Positions 54,073 to 63,220 of a stretch of DNA of 64,000 nt are shown here, piece by piece. The stretch's first letter is position 1. Each line of letters begins with the position of its first letter. Made by a program: the position numbers and the translations under genes. Under the pieces are notes generated by a model. That model saw nothing but the letters and a program-made list of their open reading frames with translations. It was not told the origin of the DNA and ran no database searches. Source of the DNA: Dehalococcoidia bacterium (lineage in GTDB: Bacteria > Chloroflexota > Dehalococcoidia > Lucifugimonadales > Lucifugimonadaceae); contig DUCO01000007.1 of NCBI GenBank assembly GCA_012959765.1, positions 63,336 to 127,335 on the forward strand, in the 5' to 3' direction.

Positions 54073-57006
54073 TTACGGGACGATGTGCGGGAGCTGTCCG
54101 TTGCTCTGCGGGCTGATGAATACCCAGATTCCTGTGCCAATCTTCACAAGGTCTCCAGAAACCAGCTCGTTGAACTGAGACGTGACGGTTTGGAACACGT
54201 ACGCACGACCGCTGTTCACGGTGTTGAAGTACGTCCCTACCGTTACGTTGACCGGAGTTCCATTAGCATCAGGCCGCTGGAGAGTTGCACCCTTGTGCCC
54301 GCTCTGCGTCTGAGCTCGGCTCTGATCAACCACACCAACCAGGTTCCAGCCGTTACCGGTCGGAATCGTGGTCAGGCCCGGTCGAGCATCACCAGGACCA
54401 GTTGGACCCTCAAGTGCGATCTTCTGGTCTTCGAAGTCCGAAGTCTCTACCCAGTAACCAGAACCAGATGTAACGTTCGTCAGGCCAGGAGTGGTCTGAG
54501 AAGTGTATACACCAGTTCCAACCTTCGAAGCGATTCTCCACGGCTGTGAAGGCGTGGTCGCGTCGTAGGCAACAACCTGTGTGATACCAGCGTTCGAGAG
54601 AACTGCGTCGACGCCGGTTTCAAGCGGGTTCGAAGGTACTGAAAGCGAGTTCCAGCCAGCGAATAGCTCGATAGCGAAGTCGGTTCGGTCGGACTTGGTA
54701 AAGGTGTTGGTTATTGTCAGCGTGTTACCAGCAGCGTCCGTACCCTTCACAATGTACTTGTGCGAGGCGTTAGTCAGAGCTGTTGTCGGCTGGTAGAAGA
54801 ATGTCTTCGAGTCGGCAGAAGCAACGATTTCGCTTGCTACGTCAACACCGTCAAGTGTTGCTGTAGTAATCGTGACTGAAGCTGTCTCACCACCGCCCCC
54901 ACCGAATCTAGTGTAGTCGGTAATCAGGAACGGGTTCGACTGAGTCGTCGTGGTAACTGGCGAAGAAAGCGGTGCCACAAGAGAAAGGTCGACAGTGAAT
55001 GCCTTCGTAGTCGTGTCACCGATCGTCGCTACGTTAGTAACTACGTCGGTACCAACGACCCTAACAGCAACACTACCAGCCTCTTTGGCTGATCCGTCGT
55101 AGATGTAAACCCACGAGTTACCGCCCAGTGATGTCGGAAGACCAGTGAACAAGGTACCGAGTGAGCCACCTACGTTCGTCAATGTCAGCGTCGGAGGACC
55201 CTGAAGGGTCTCGTCAGACGTGATAGTGAACGTCATGTTCTTCTTGGTCAGGCTGTCTGCTGCTTCACCACTTGTACCAGTACCGGAACCCGCTGAGCGA
55301 GTAACAGTTAGAACTGGGTCGAGTTCGTCACTGGCGTTGGCAGAGCCAGCGTCAGTTGAGTTACCCGCAAGGTCCTGAATCGTACCCTGAATCGTCACTT
55401 TCGGAGTGTCGTCCGAAGGAATTGTCGAGTCAATGTCCAGGTAAACAGCAGCGTTTTTCACAACAACGCTTGCAGGTACGAATTCCACGCCTGAGTCCAG
55501 TGTTACCTTGAAGTCAGAAGCGCTAACCGAGGCTTCCTTGACTTTACCGTCAAAAGTTACCTTGATCGTGTCTCGTACGTTGTCCTTGTCAATAGAAGGT
55601 GTTACCGCGGTATTAAGACCGATTCCAGATTCAGCGTCCGTAATCGACGGTATCTTCTGGTCAATCTTGATGACGTGAGGCTGGTTACCGTGTCGACCAG
55701 TAGTGTGGATGTCATCTGCAGTATCTGCATCAGAGAAACCACGGTTACCGGCCAAGTCAGCGATTCGAGCCTGGAAGTCAACCAGGGTGTTAGGTACGGC
55801 TGAACCGATGTCGGTAGGCAGCTGTACTGGCTGTGACCATGACCAAGAAACGGTTGTTGCACCGTCTGAACCAAGAGCAGCTGTGTCGACTGCGGCTACA
55901 TCGCCGGCAACGAACGCACCAGTACTAGGAACGATGACATAGGTTGCGTTTGTACCACTGTCGTTGAGGTCGTCAACAATCAGTTCAAACGTGCTTACGT
56001 CAAGACCAGACTGGGCGTCAGCTGCTGTACCTGAGAAGACAGGGAGTCGGTTTTGCGACTCGTTGGCATCCGCAGGTGCGCCAATAACGACGCTCGGCGT
56101 GGTCGTGTCAATGTTATACGTGCCAGTACGTTTAACATTCGCGCCAGTTCCAACTACCGCTACGTCTGTGTAAGTAACTGTGATTGGACCACCAGAAGCA
56201 GGAATGCTTGTGTTGGCTACACCCGCGGTTACAGAGGCAGTTTTGAATTCAACAACCTGAATCGTGCCTTCGAAGCGACCGGTGTTTCGACCAGTCTCTG
56301 TCAGAAGCAGCGATACTTCGGTTGCTACGACACTCTTGATACCCACAGTCAAAGTGTCAACACTTGATGACGGGTATCGAATATCGATGAGGGCTGTGTA
56401 GGTCGGGGTTCCTGATCGTGAGATCTGGATAACCGGAGCTGACACGCCATCACCAGCACCAACAATTGCGAAAACCGAAAGTCCGGTTACCACAGTTGCA
56501 GTACCGGCCTGAACGATCTTGATGTCGCCAATGGCGCCAACGATCGGATTAGCAGCCTGGTCGGTCAAAACAACCGTAATGATGTCACCAAGGCTGTCTA
56601 AACCCTTCGAGGCGCCGCCACCAAAGTCTGTGACTCCGGTGCCAATTGTATTGTCGCCGTTGGTACCAATATCAAAACCGCTGCCGGCCTGATCAGATGT
56701 AACGGTCGTGGTTGCGTTGACGTCGCCGTCAACAACAGTAACGATCAACTGGTCTGAGTTAGCGACGATGTCTCGTGCGCTCACACCTGTTGTCGCAATA
56801 GATGCGTAGGTCCCATACACCGTGGTAGCAGACTTTCGACCACTAACAGCCGTTGAAGGCTCTGTGGTCAAACCGGATGCTTTGTTGGTGACGTACACCA
56901 CACCATCCGTGTCTGCTGCATTGGCGGAGTGAGAGAGTCCTACAATAGCTACCGCTACCAACGCAATAAGCGTTAGTCCGGAAAGCAATTTCACTGAAAG
57001 CTTCAC
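54073..57006 (-). CDS. large secreted S-layer-like protein with Ig-like domains
   Basis: A 977-aa exported protein. I start it at GTG 57006 (AAGGGGG nine bases before), which puts the signal peptide VKLSVKLLSGLTLIALVAVAI...SANA at the N-terminus; an ATG 41 codons upstream would bury it. The body is rich in Thr, Val, Gly and Asp and almost free of Cys, with bacterial Ig-like blocks (FSGTAADAQSGLDVSTFELIV, VRDTIKVTFDGKVKEASVSA). The last 220 residues contain GWNSLSVPSNPLETG and GNGWNLVGVVDQS, a motif pair found in other large surface proteins. Size and composition fit an S-layer or surface scaffold; this is inferred. Confidence 0.82.
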   Translation of the reverse strand: MKLSVKLLSGLTLIALVAVAIVGLSHSANAADTDGVVYVTNKASGLTTEPSTAVSGRKSATTVYGTYASIATTGVSARDIVANSDQLIVTVVDGDVNATTTVTSDQAGSGFDIGTNGDNTIGTGVTDFGGGASKGLDSLGDIITVVLTDQAANPIVGAIGDIKIVQAGTATVVTGLSVFAIVGAGDGVSAPVIQISRSGTPTYTALIDIRYPSSSVDTLTVGIKSVVATEVSLLLTETGRNTGRFEGTIQVVEFKTASVTAGVANTSIPASGGPITVTYTDVAVVGTGANVKRTGTYNIDTTTPSVVIGAPADANESQNRLPVFSGTAADAQSGLDVSTFELIVDDLNDSGTNATYVIVPSTGAFVAGDVAAVDTAALGSDGATTVSWSWSQPVQLPTDIGSAVPNTLVDFQARIADLAGNRGFSDADTADDIHTTGRHGNQPHVIKIDQKIPSITDAESGIGLNTAVTPSIDKDNVRDTIKVTFDGKVKEASVSASDFKVTLDSGVEFVPASVVVKNAAVYLDIDSTIPSDDTPKVTIQGTIQDLAGNSTDAGSANASDELDPVLTVTRSAGSGTGTSGEAADSLTKKNMTFTITSDETLQGPPTLTLTNVGGSLGTLFTGLPTSLGGNSWVYIYDGSAKEAGSVAVRVVGTDVVTNVATIGDTTTKAFTVDLSLVAPLSSPVTTTTQSNPFLITDYTRFGGGGGETASVTITTATLDGVDVASEIVASADSKTFFYQPTTALTNASHKYIVKGTDAAGNTLTITNTFTKSDRTDFAIELFAGWNSLSVPSNPLETGVDAVLSNAGITQVVAYDATTPSQPWRIASKVGTGVYTSQTTPGLTNVTSGSGYWVETSDFEDQKIALEGPTGPGDARPGLTTIPTGNGWNLVGVVDQSRAQTQSGHKGATLQRPDANGTPVNVTVGTYFNTVNSGRAYVFQTVTSQFNELVSGDLVKIGTGIWVFISPQSNGQLPHIVP

Positions 57007-57119
57007 AGCTTCAGTCCCCCTTGCTACCGCGTATTCACCCACAACAATGGCAGAAGGCAGAAAAAAATTCTTCCGCCATTGCCCGGTGGTATGAAACCCG
57101 GAGATCTCCATATATTCAT

Positions 57120-57139
57120 CCCTCCACAAATGTGGAGGG
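57120..57139 (-). promoter_or_regulatory. hairpin in the long leader of the surface-protein gene
   Basis: CCCTCCACA-AA-TGTGGAGGG is a perfect 9-2-9 inverted repeat about 115 bases before the GTG start, inside a leader of about 210 nt. A palindrome GGAGATCTCC (57100-57109) follows. Stable leader hairpins are common for abundant S-layer mRNAs. Confidence 0.5.
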
Positions 57140-57222
57140 TTTGCCGATTCCGTTATTTATGTCCAGTCCAAATGAGCGCCAATCGGCGCGCGCGTCATCG
57201 GGCTTCGGGACAAACCTAAGCG

Positions 57223-57252
57223 ATTTAATCACCGCAACGATCACGATGTCAA
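57223..57252 (-). promoter_or_regulatory. candidate promoter of the surface-protein gene
   Basis: On the minus strand TTGACA (57247-57252), 18 bases, TTAAAT (57223-57228). Start of transcription would be near 57216, giving a leader of about 210 nt. The remaining part of the 57007-57480 gap holds the hairpins listed separately and no gene. Confidence 0.5.
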
Positions 57253-57406
57253 CCCGTTTGGCATAGTCCCTTTGGTGATTTAGGCGGCAATTGATGGTTT
57301 GCACGCATCCGTTACCGGATACGCCCACAACAGCCACTAAAACCAGTTATTACGAACTATAAAGAGCCTATTGAACGAGTGTCAACGATTCCCATACCAA
57401 TATAAA

Positions 57407-57471
57407 GCGAGTTTGCGTTACCGGAGAGTTACATTCCGAGAACGTAATTCAGCGATTATTCGCAAACTCGC
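57407..57471 (-). terminator. long-range stem-loop just after rho
   Basis: GCGAGTTTGCG (57407-57417) and CGCAAACTCGC (57461-57471) pair perfectly over 11 bases around a 43-base loop that has smaller complementary parts. It starts nine bases after the rho stop and is followed on the minus strand by TTTATATT. It may end or stabilise the rho mRNA. Confidence 0.5.
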
Positions 57472-57480
57472 CTGTTCCAA

Positions 57481-58740
57481 CTAGACTTTCTCAGGTTTTG
57501 TTATTGAACCAAGGAACTCATCGTTGGTCTGAGTTCGAGCCATCCGTTCCAGAATACGCTCGGCGGCTTCGGTTGGGCCGTTCGAGTCCTGAGCAATGAT
57601 TCCTATCATTCGCCGTAGCAGCCATACCTGCTTCAATGTCGCATCGTCCTGAAGTAGTTCCTCGTGTCGAGTTCCACTTCGTTCGATGTCGATGGCCGGC
57701 CACAAACGGCGCTCTGCCATTCGACGGTCGAGATGCAACTCCATGTTGCCGGTACCTTTGAACTCTTCGTAAACGACGTCGTCCAAACGTGATCCGGTAT
57801 CGATGAGAGCGGTTCCGATAATCGTGAGACTTCCAGCTTCTTCACAGTTCTTGGCTGCTCCGAAGAACTGCCTCGGTGGGTATAGAGCGTTCGGATCCAT
57901 ACCACCCGTAAGTGTTTTACCGCTGCTCGGCACTGAAAGGTTGTACGCACGGGCAAGCCTGGTAATGCTGTCGAGCAGAATTACTACGTCCTCACCGCTT
58001 TCAACCAACCGGCGCGCTCGGTCAAGAGCAACTTCCGCTGTACGACACTGATCTTCGATCGGCTCGTCAAACGTCGAACTGAACACCTCACCTTTGGTGG
58101 TGCGGCGCATATCGGTAACTTCCTCGGGACGCTCACCAATGAGCGCAACGATGATGTATATCTCAGGGTGGTTCTCGGTAATACCCGCTGCAATCTGCTT
58201 TAGAAGAACGGTTTTACCGGCCTTAGGCGGTGCAACGATCAGAGCCCGCTGGCCTTTTCCGATCGGAGCGATCATGTCGATCATTCGGGTCGACATCATT
58301 TTCGGAGTAGTCGCGAGGATGATCTGGTCGTTCGGGTAGATCGAAGTGAACTGGTCGAACTTCGGTCGCTTCATTGCCGATTCCGGGTCGTAGCCGTTTA
58401 CCAGCTCAACTCGAATCAGTCCAAAGTACTTCTCGCCTTCGGCAGGCGGTCGAACCTGACCGGCAATCATGTCGCCCAGTCGAAGTCCGAACCTGCGAAC
58501 CTGGCTCTGTGAAACATAAATGTCTTTGTTGCCACCGCGTTTACCGGGTGCACGAAGGAAGCCGTAGCCATCGCCCAGAAGGTCGAGAATTCCTGCGCCA
58601 ACCATCTGGTCGGTCGATTCTGCGACATTGGCGAGAACTTCTAGAACGAGTTCTGTGCGCTGGGTGGGAACTCGCTTGATGCCCTTGTCTATGGCCATCT
58701 GGCGAAGTTCATCGTTCGTCTTTGCACCCAGGTTTCCCAA
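57481..58740 (-). CDS. rho: transcription termination factor Rho
   Basis: Rho, 419 aa from TTG 58740, a hexameric RNA helicase. The RNA-binding domain contains GAGILDLLGDGYGFLRAPG; Walker A is IVAPPKAGKTVLLKQ, Walker B VVILLDSITRLARAYN, and the Q/R-loop region GGMDPNALYPPRQFFGAA. The frame stays open upstream without a stop: a CTG at 58881 preceded by AGGAGG (58890-58895, eight bases away) would add 47 residues rich in Arg and Gly (RRRPRGGGGGRPSDLP). TTG 58740 has no Shine-Dalgarno sequence, so the longer form of 466 aa may be the real one. Confidence 0.95.
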   Translation of the reverse strand: MGNLGAKTNDELRQMAIDKGIKRVPTQRTELVLEVLANVAESTDQMVGAGILDLLGDGYGFLRAPGKRGGNKDIYVSQSQVRRFGLRLGDMIAGQVRPPAEGEKYFGLIRVELVNGYDPESAMKRPKFDQFTSIYPNDQIILATTPKMMSTRMIDMIAPIGKGQRALIVAPPKAGKTVLLKQIAAGITENHPEIYIIVALIGERPEEVTDMRRTTKGEVFSSTFDEPIEDQCRTAEVALDRARRLVESGEDVVILLDSITRLARAYNLSVPSSGKTLTGGMDPNALYPPRQFFGAAKNCEEAGSLTIIGTALIDTGSRLDDVVYEEFKGTGNMELHLDRRMAERRLWPAIDIERSGTRHEELLQDDATLKQVWLLRRMIGIIAQDSNGPTEAAERILERMARTQTNDEFLGSITKPEKV

Positions 58741-58881
58741 ATCGGGTAGCGTGCTCTCATCAACCTCGAAGTTATCTTGTGGCAGATCGCTGGGGCGTCC
58801 ACCGCCTCCGCCTCGTGGTCGACGACGACCTGACCTTCGACGGTTGCCGCCGCGGGATTGGGATCGGGTTTGGGTAGTCAG

Positions 58882-59334
58882 CTTAGGTTCCTCCTGCTGG
58901 TGTCCGGTCGAAACAGCTGAAATACAGTTCAGTGGTAGCTAATCAATGTTGATCAACGACATGAGTGTTCGTTCAGCGAATGTTCTAAAGAAAAATTTGT
59001 GTGATTAAGGGAAGACTGTCTTTGTTGGATCACGGCTGTGCAATTGGATTGCCAGGCGTTGACGAGTCTAAATTTTGATTGCTCTTAGAGCGGTGGGGCG
59101 CACAGCGATATTTGGCTGGCCATGCCGCTTGCGTGAGCGGGTATCTAGTTCCTGTGAAGGGGTAGCCCAACCGCGGGAATAAGTCATTACAGCGTCAAGG
59201 GCAAAGATAAAGAGTTGGCGAAGATCCAGAACTGGCTCATTCGCTTGCTTATTCAATCTTATCAAAAGCGTGGGCAATAATGCCACTATCTTAATTAACG
59301 AATTCGAATTGGGCTCACGGCCTCAACACTTTGC
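58882..59334 (-). other. intergenic region between pyrG and rho
   Basis: About 450 bases with no convincing gene. It holds the rho Shine-Dalgarno AGGAGG (58890-58895), a 10-bp palindrome GTTGATCAAC (58948-58957) and a weak terminator for pyrG. A 72-codon frame on the minus strand (59068-59286) has no family resemblance. A long leader would fit autoregulation of rho, but I see no specific signal. Confidence 0.5.
59264..59286 (-). terminator. weak terminator after pyrG
   Basis: On the minus strand GTGGCA-TTAT-TGCCCAC pairs with one bulged base and is followed by GCTTTTG. Short stem and short T-run make it a weak candidate. Confidence 0.4.
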
Positions 59335-60975
59335 CTACTCTTCTTCCTCATCAAAAAAGTCGTGCTGTGCACCCTCGCGTAACGTGGCTTTGGCGCTGCG
59401 AATGAATTCACGGAACAGCGGATGAGGACGTTCAGGGCGCGATCCAAATTCAGGGTGGAACTGGCTTCCAACCATGAACGGGTGGCCGTACACCTCGGTT
59501 ACCTCCACCAGCGATCCATCCGGGGAAGTCCCTGATGCAATCAGTCCCGCCTCCTCCAGCTGGACCCGGTATTCATTGTTAAATTCATACCTGTGCCGGT
59601 GCCGTTCATCCACCATTTCTTTCTCGTAAGCATCGCGAACTCGAGTGCCTTCTTTGAGGACGCACGGGTACGAACCAAGTCGCATTGTTCCACCAGTCGA
59701 GTGGAGTGCTTCCTGCCCATCCATAAAAGCAATGACGGGGTTCGCAGCATTCGGATCGATCTCAAGTGAAGTAGCGTCGGAAATTCCCAGTTCATTTCTG
59801 GCGTACTCGACCACCATGATCTGCATTCCAAGGCACAGCCCGAGATAAGGGATCTTAGATGTTCGAGCGTAATTGGCAGTTGCGATCATGCCTTCAAGCC
59901 CGCGTTCTCCGAATCCTCCCGGAACGACAATTCCGCGAGCTGTACCCAGAAGCTTTTCGGCACCATGCTTTTCGATATCTTCGGCGGCGATCCACTGGAT
60001 ATTAATTTTCCGTTCGTTATTTAAGCCGGCGTGATGAAGTGCTTCCACAACCGAAAGATACGAATCCTGAAGTTCAATGTACTTTCCGACAAGCGCAATA
60101 TTGATCTCCGGGTGTTCTTCCTCATCGACCCTCACCATGGCGCGCCATGAGTCGAGGTCGGCGTGAGTATTAGGCAGCTTCAGCTCATTGGTCAGAATTT
60201 CGCCAAGGCCCTCGGTTTCGAGGTGAAGCGGAACTTCGTACACACTCGAAAGTGTCGGCAGTGAAATTACCGCTTCCGCCGTCACGTCGCAATACAGCGA
60301 TATCTTTCGGCGCTCATCTTCGCCCACCACCTGATCGGCCCTGCAAAGAATCGCGTCGGGTTGAATTCCCATACCGCGCAAAGTGTGAACGCTGTGCTGA
60401 GTTGGTTTCGTTTTGAGTTCGCCAGTCGCACCCAAATAAGGAAGCAGAGTTACATGAACGTAGAAAGTATTTTCCTGACCGACCGTGTTCCTCACCTGCC
60501 TGATTGCCTCGATAAACGGCTGACCTTCGATGTCACCAACAGTTCCGCCAACCTCAACAACAACAACATCGGCCTCCGACTTTTCGGCGAGCTTGAGGAT
60601 ACGGTCCTTAATAAGGTTGGTTACATGGGGGACAGTCTGAATGGTTCCACCCAGATACAGGCCGGCGCGCTCGTTGGCGATGACCTCGGAATAAATTTGG
60701 CCTGCTGTAACGTTCGACAGCTCGGTTAGCTCGACATCGATGAATCGCTCGTAGTGCCCGAGGTCGAGGTCTGTCTCGCTACCGTCGATCGTTACGAACA
60801 CTTCACCGTGCTGGTAGGGCGACATAGTGCCCGGGTCGACATTTAAGTAGGGGTCGAGTTTCAATACGGAAACCGACAGATTTCGGCTTTTCAGCATTCT
60901 GCCTATCGAGGCTACGGCGATGCCTTTACCAAGTGAACTGACAACCCCACCCGTAACGAAAATGAACTTACTCAT
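59335..60975 (-). CDS. pyrG: CTP synthase
   Basis: CTP synthase, 546 aa, aminates UTP using glutamine and ATP. The synthetase domain starts KFIFVTGGVVSSLGKGI and contains DPYLNVDPGTMSPYQHGEVFV and VEVGGTVGDIEG. The glutamine amidotransferase domain has the Cys in YLGLCLGMQ and His-Glu in FHPEFGSRP. An acidic tail (FFDEEEE) closes it. The ATG overlaps the stop of a doubtful 76-codon upstream frame. Confidence 0.97.
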   Translation of the reverse strand: MSKFIFVTGGVVSSLGKGIAVASIGRMLKSRNLSVSVLKLDPYLNVDPGTMSPYQHGEVFVTIDGSETDLDLGHYERFIDVELTELSNVTAGQIYSEVIANERAGLYLGGTIQTVPHVTNLIKDRILKLAEKSEADVVVVEVGGTVGDIEGQPFIEAIRQVRNTVGQENTFYVHVTLLPYLGATGELKTKPTQHSVHTLRGMGIQPDAILCRADQVVGEDERRKISLYCDVTAEAVISLPTLSSVYEVPLHLETEGLGEILTNELKLPNTHADLDSWRAMVRVDEEEHPEINIALVGKYIELQDSYLSVVEALHHAGLNNERKINIQWIAAEDIEKHGAEKLLGTARGIVVPGGFGERGLEGMIATANYARTSKIPYLGLCLGMQIMVVEYARNELGISDATSLEIDPNAANPVIAFMDGQEALHSTGGTMRLGSYPCVLKEGTRVRDAYEKEMVDERHRHRYEFNNEYRVQLEEAGLIASGTSPDGSLVEVTEVYGHPFMVGSQFHPEFGSRPERPHPLFREFIRSAKATLREGAQHDFFDEEEE

Positions 60976-61384
60976 GAACTGGCTCCGACCGCCCTGGCGC
61001 TGACGGTTACGTTGCGAACCGGCGTGAATCGTAGGTCAGAGGGGAAGCGCAACCGCCTGTCATCGCAGGTGAAAATAAATACCGAGATCGATATCTGGTT
61101 CAGGCGGCTCTTTACAGAGATTGCACACATCCTCGGATAGGGGGTACGGACTTCAACGTCGTCCTTTAAAAATAACCCTACACGGGACTCGATTTTAGGC
61201 AACGGTATTTAGAGGTGTCAAACATCTGAGGCGTGCTTTCTTAGTGTTTCGCCAGACCCTCATCCAATTACTCGCTGCTACACTCGATCCTTCGCACCAA
61301 ATAACTGGGTGAATTTTCAGCCGATAAATGCAAGCTCAGTCGCCATTATTGAGCGGCCGCGTGGCACGAACATCTCGGGAAACT
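60976..61384. other. divergent intergenic region between pyrG and gatC
   Basis: About 400 bases separating divergent genes. It holds the pyrG promoter and a leader of about 210 nt. No gene is convincing: the minus-strand frame 60972-61202 overlaps the proposed promoter, and the upstream extension of gatC lacks conservation. Confidence 0.5.
61192..61221 (-). promoter_or_regulatory. candidate pyrG promoter
   Basis: On the minus strand TTGACA (61216-61221), 18 bases, TAAAAT (61192-61197), eleven of twelve consensus bases. Transcription would start near 61185. Confidence 0.6.
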
Positions 61385-61675
61385 ATGGATCCACTAACCC
61401 CTAAAGACGTTGAGCACATTGCTCAGCTCGCGTACATAAAACTCTCCGACGAAGAGTCGGAAGATATGCGCGTGCAGCTCACAAATATTCTTGGCCATTT
61501 CGCATCGTTATCAACTGTTGAGACGGATGGCGTAGAGCCCACCGGGCACACGACCGACTCGAACACTGTCATGCGCAAAGACGAACCACAGCCACCGCTC
61601 GATCAAGACGATGTGCTGCGAAACGCCCCCGATCGCGATGGCGAATTTGTACGCGTCCGCCCAGTTCTCGAATAG
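61385..61675 (+). CDS. gatC: aspartyl/glutamyl-tRNA amidotransferase subunit C
   Basis: GatC, 96 aa, stabilises GatA within GatCAB, which converts Glu-tRNA(Gln) and Asp-tRNA(Asn). The frame opens 19 codons earlier, but ATG 61385 (MDPLTPKDVEHIAQLAYIKL) gives the normal length. The C-terminal VMRKDEPQPPLDQDDVLRNAP matches the family. gatA follows; gatB is not in the window. Confidence 0.95.
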   Translation: MDPLTPKDVEHIAQLAYIKLSDEESEDMRVQLTNILGHFASLSTVETDGVEPTGHTTDSNTVMRKDEPQPPLDQDDVLRNAPDRDGEFVRVRPVLE

Positions 61676-61723
61676 CCCCGAATAGTCCCAACAGCCCGCA
61701 GCCCGAAATACCTGATTTAACGA

Positions 61724-63205
61724 ATGACAACACATTCAACCAACTCCGACCTTTACTTCGCGACCGCACGCGAGCTCCGCACAAAGTTCGACGGACGCGA
61801 GCTTTCGTCTGTCGAAGCCACCCGTGCGATGCTCGATCGAATCTCGTCGCTTGAGCCGAACCTGAACTCGTTCATAACGGTGACACCAGAACGGGCGCTC
61901 AAAGATGCCGAGGCAGCTGATCGACGATTACAGGGCTCCGGGCAAGAGGCGGGACCTCTGACCGGCGTGCCGATCATGATCAAGGACAATTTCTCGACCA
62001 AAGATGTTGAAACAACGGCAGCCTCAAACATCCTCAAGGGCTACATCCCTCCCTACGACGGCACAGCAGTTCGTCTACTTAAGGAAGCCGGGGCTGTGAT
62101 TCTCGGCAAGGGCAACCTTGATGAGTTCGCCATGGGTTCGTCCAACGAATCGTCGGCATTCGGCCCAGTGCACAACCCCTGGGACACCGACCGTGTTCCC
62201 GGCGGTAGCTCGGGCGGAGCAGCAGCAGCAGTCGCAGCAGGTGAATGCTTTATTGCCTTCGGATCCGACACCGGGGGCAGCATTCGCCAGCCGGCGTCGC
62301 TTTGCGGAATCGTTGGCATGAAGCCGACATACGGTCTGGTTAGCCGATTCGGTCTGCTGGCATTCGGATCTTCTCTTGATCAGATCGGGCCACTCACCAG
62401 AAGCGTTGCCGATTGCGCAGACGCACTAAACGTTATTTCCAATCACGATCACCGTGACTCAACTTCCGTAGCCGCACCTTTCGACGACTTTGCTCAAGAC
62501 ATTGATGCGGGTGTTGCCGGTATGAACATTGGTGTCCCAAAGGAATACATGGTCGACGGAATGGAGCCGGGCGTTCTCTCGGCTTTCGAAGCCTCTTTGA
62601 AAATACTTGAAGATCTGGGCGCAAATATCAGCGAAACCAGCCTGCCGCTTACGGATCACGCCCTCGCCGTCTACTACATCATCGCTCCGTCGGAAGCCTC
62701 GGCCAATCTCTCCCGTTACGATGGTGTGAAGTACGGTCTTGGTACGCTCAATGCCGACACTTCAGCGCAGGCTACCGAAATCGCTCGTGGAGAAGGCTTT
62801 GGCGATGAGGTCAAACGACGCATCTTTTTGGGAACCTACGCCCTCTCGGCTGGCTACTACGATGCCTACTACAAGAAAGCTCAGCAGGTGCGAACGCTGA
62901 TCAGGCGTGAATTTACCGACGCTTTCTTGAAGTTCGATGCGCTTGTCACACCGACATCCCCGGGTGTCGCGTTCAAGATTGGCGAAAAAATGGACGACCC
63001 GTTCCAGATGTACATGAATGATGTTTGCACCATCCCGGTCAACATCGCCGGGCTGCCATCGATATCGGTTCCGGGCGGTATCTCCGAGGATCTGCCCGTC
63101 GGCCTTCAATTCATTGGACCGCAATTCGGTGACACAACCGTAATACGAGGCGCGGCAGCATATGAACAAGCTACCAACTGGCACCAGAAACACCCTCTGA
63201 TTTAA
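61724..63205 (+). CDS. gatA: aspartyl/glutamyl-tRNA amidotransferase subunit A
   Basis: GatA, 493 aa, the amidase that releases ammonia from glutamine for the transamidation. The Ser-cisSer-Lys triad is visible: Lys in VPIMIKDNFS, cis-Ser in GGSSGGAAAAV and the nucleophile in GSDTGGSIRQPAS. Length is normal. It follows gatC after 48 bases. Confidence 0.97.
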   Translation: MTTHSTNSDLYFATARELRTKFDGRELSSVEATRAMLDRISSLEPNLNSFITVTPERALKDAEAADRRLQGSGQEAGPLTGVPIMIKDNFSTKDVETTAASNILKGYIPPYDGTAVRLLKEAGAVILGKGNLDEFAMGSSNESSAFGPVHNPWDTDRVPGGSSGGAAAAVAAGECFIAFGSDTGGSIRQPASLCGIVGMKPTYGLVSRFGLLAFGSSLDQIGPLTRSVADCADALNVISNHDHRDSTSVAAPFDDFAQDIDAGVAGMNIGVPKEYMVDGMEPGVLSAFEASLKILEDLGANISETSLPLTDHALAVYYIIAPSEASANLSRYDGVKYGLGTLNADTSAQATEIARGEGFGDEVKRRIFLGTYALSAGYYDAYYKKAQQVRTLIRREFTDAFLKFDALVTPTSPGVAFKIGEKMDDPFQMYMNDVCTIPVNIAGLPSISVPGGISEDLPVGLQFIGPQFGDTTVIRGAAAYEQATNWHQKHPLI

Positions 63206-63220
63206 AGCCTCTTAGCGAAC

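Noticed and set aside
57007-57129. 41-codon N-terminal extension of the large surface protein
   Set aside because: It would place residues before the signal peptide; GTG 57006 has its own AAGGGGG.
59068-59286. 72-codon minus-strand frame between pyrG and rho
   Set aside because: It covers the probable pyrG terminator, has no Shine-Dalgarno sequence and no family resemblance.
60972-61202. 76-codon minus-strand frame overlapping the pyrG ATG in ATGA
   Set aside because: Its start lies upstream of the predicted transcription start and over the -10 region, and it resembles nothing known. The ATGA overlap alone is weak.
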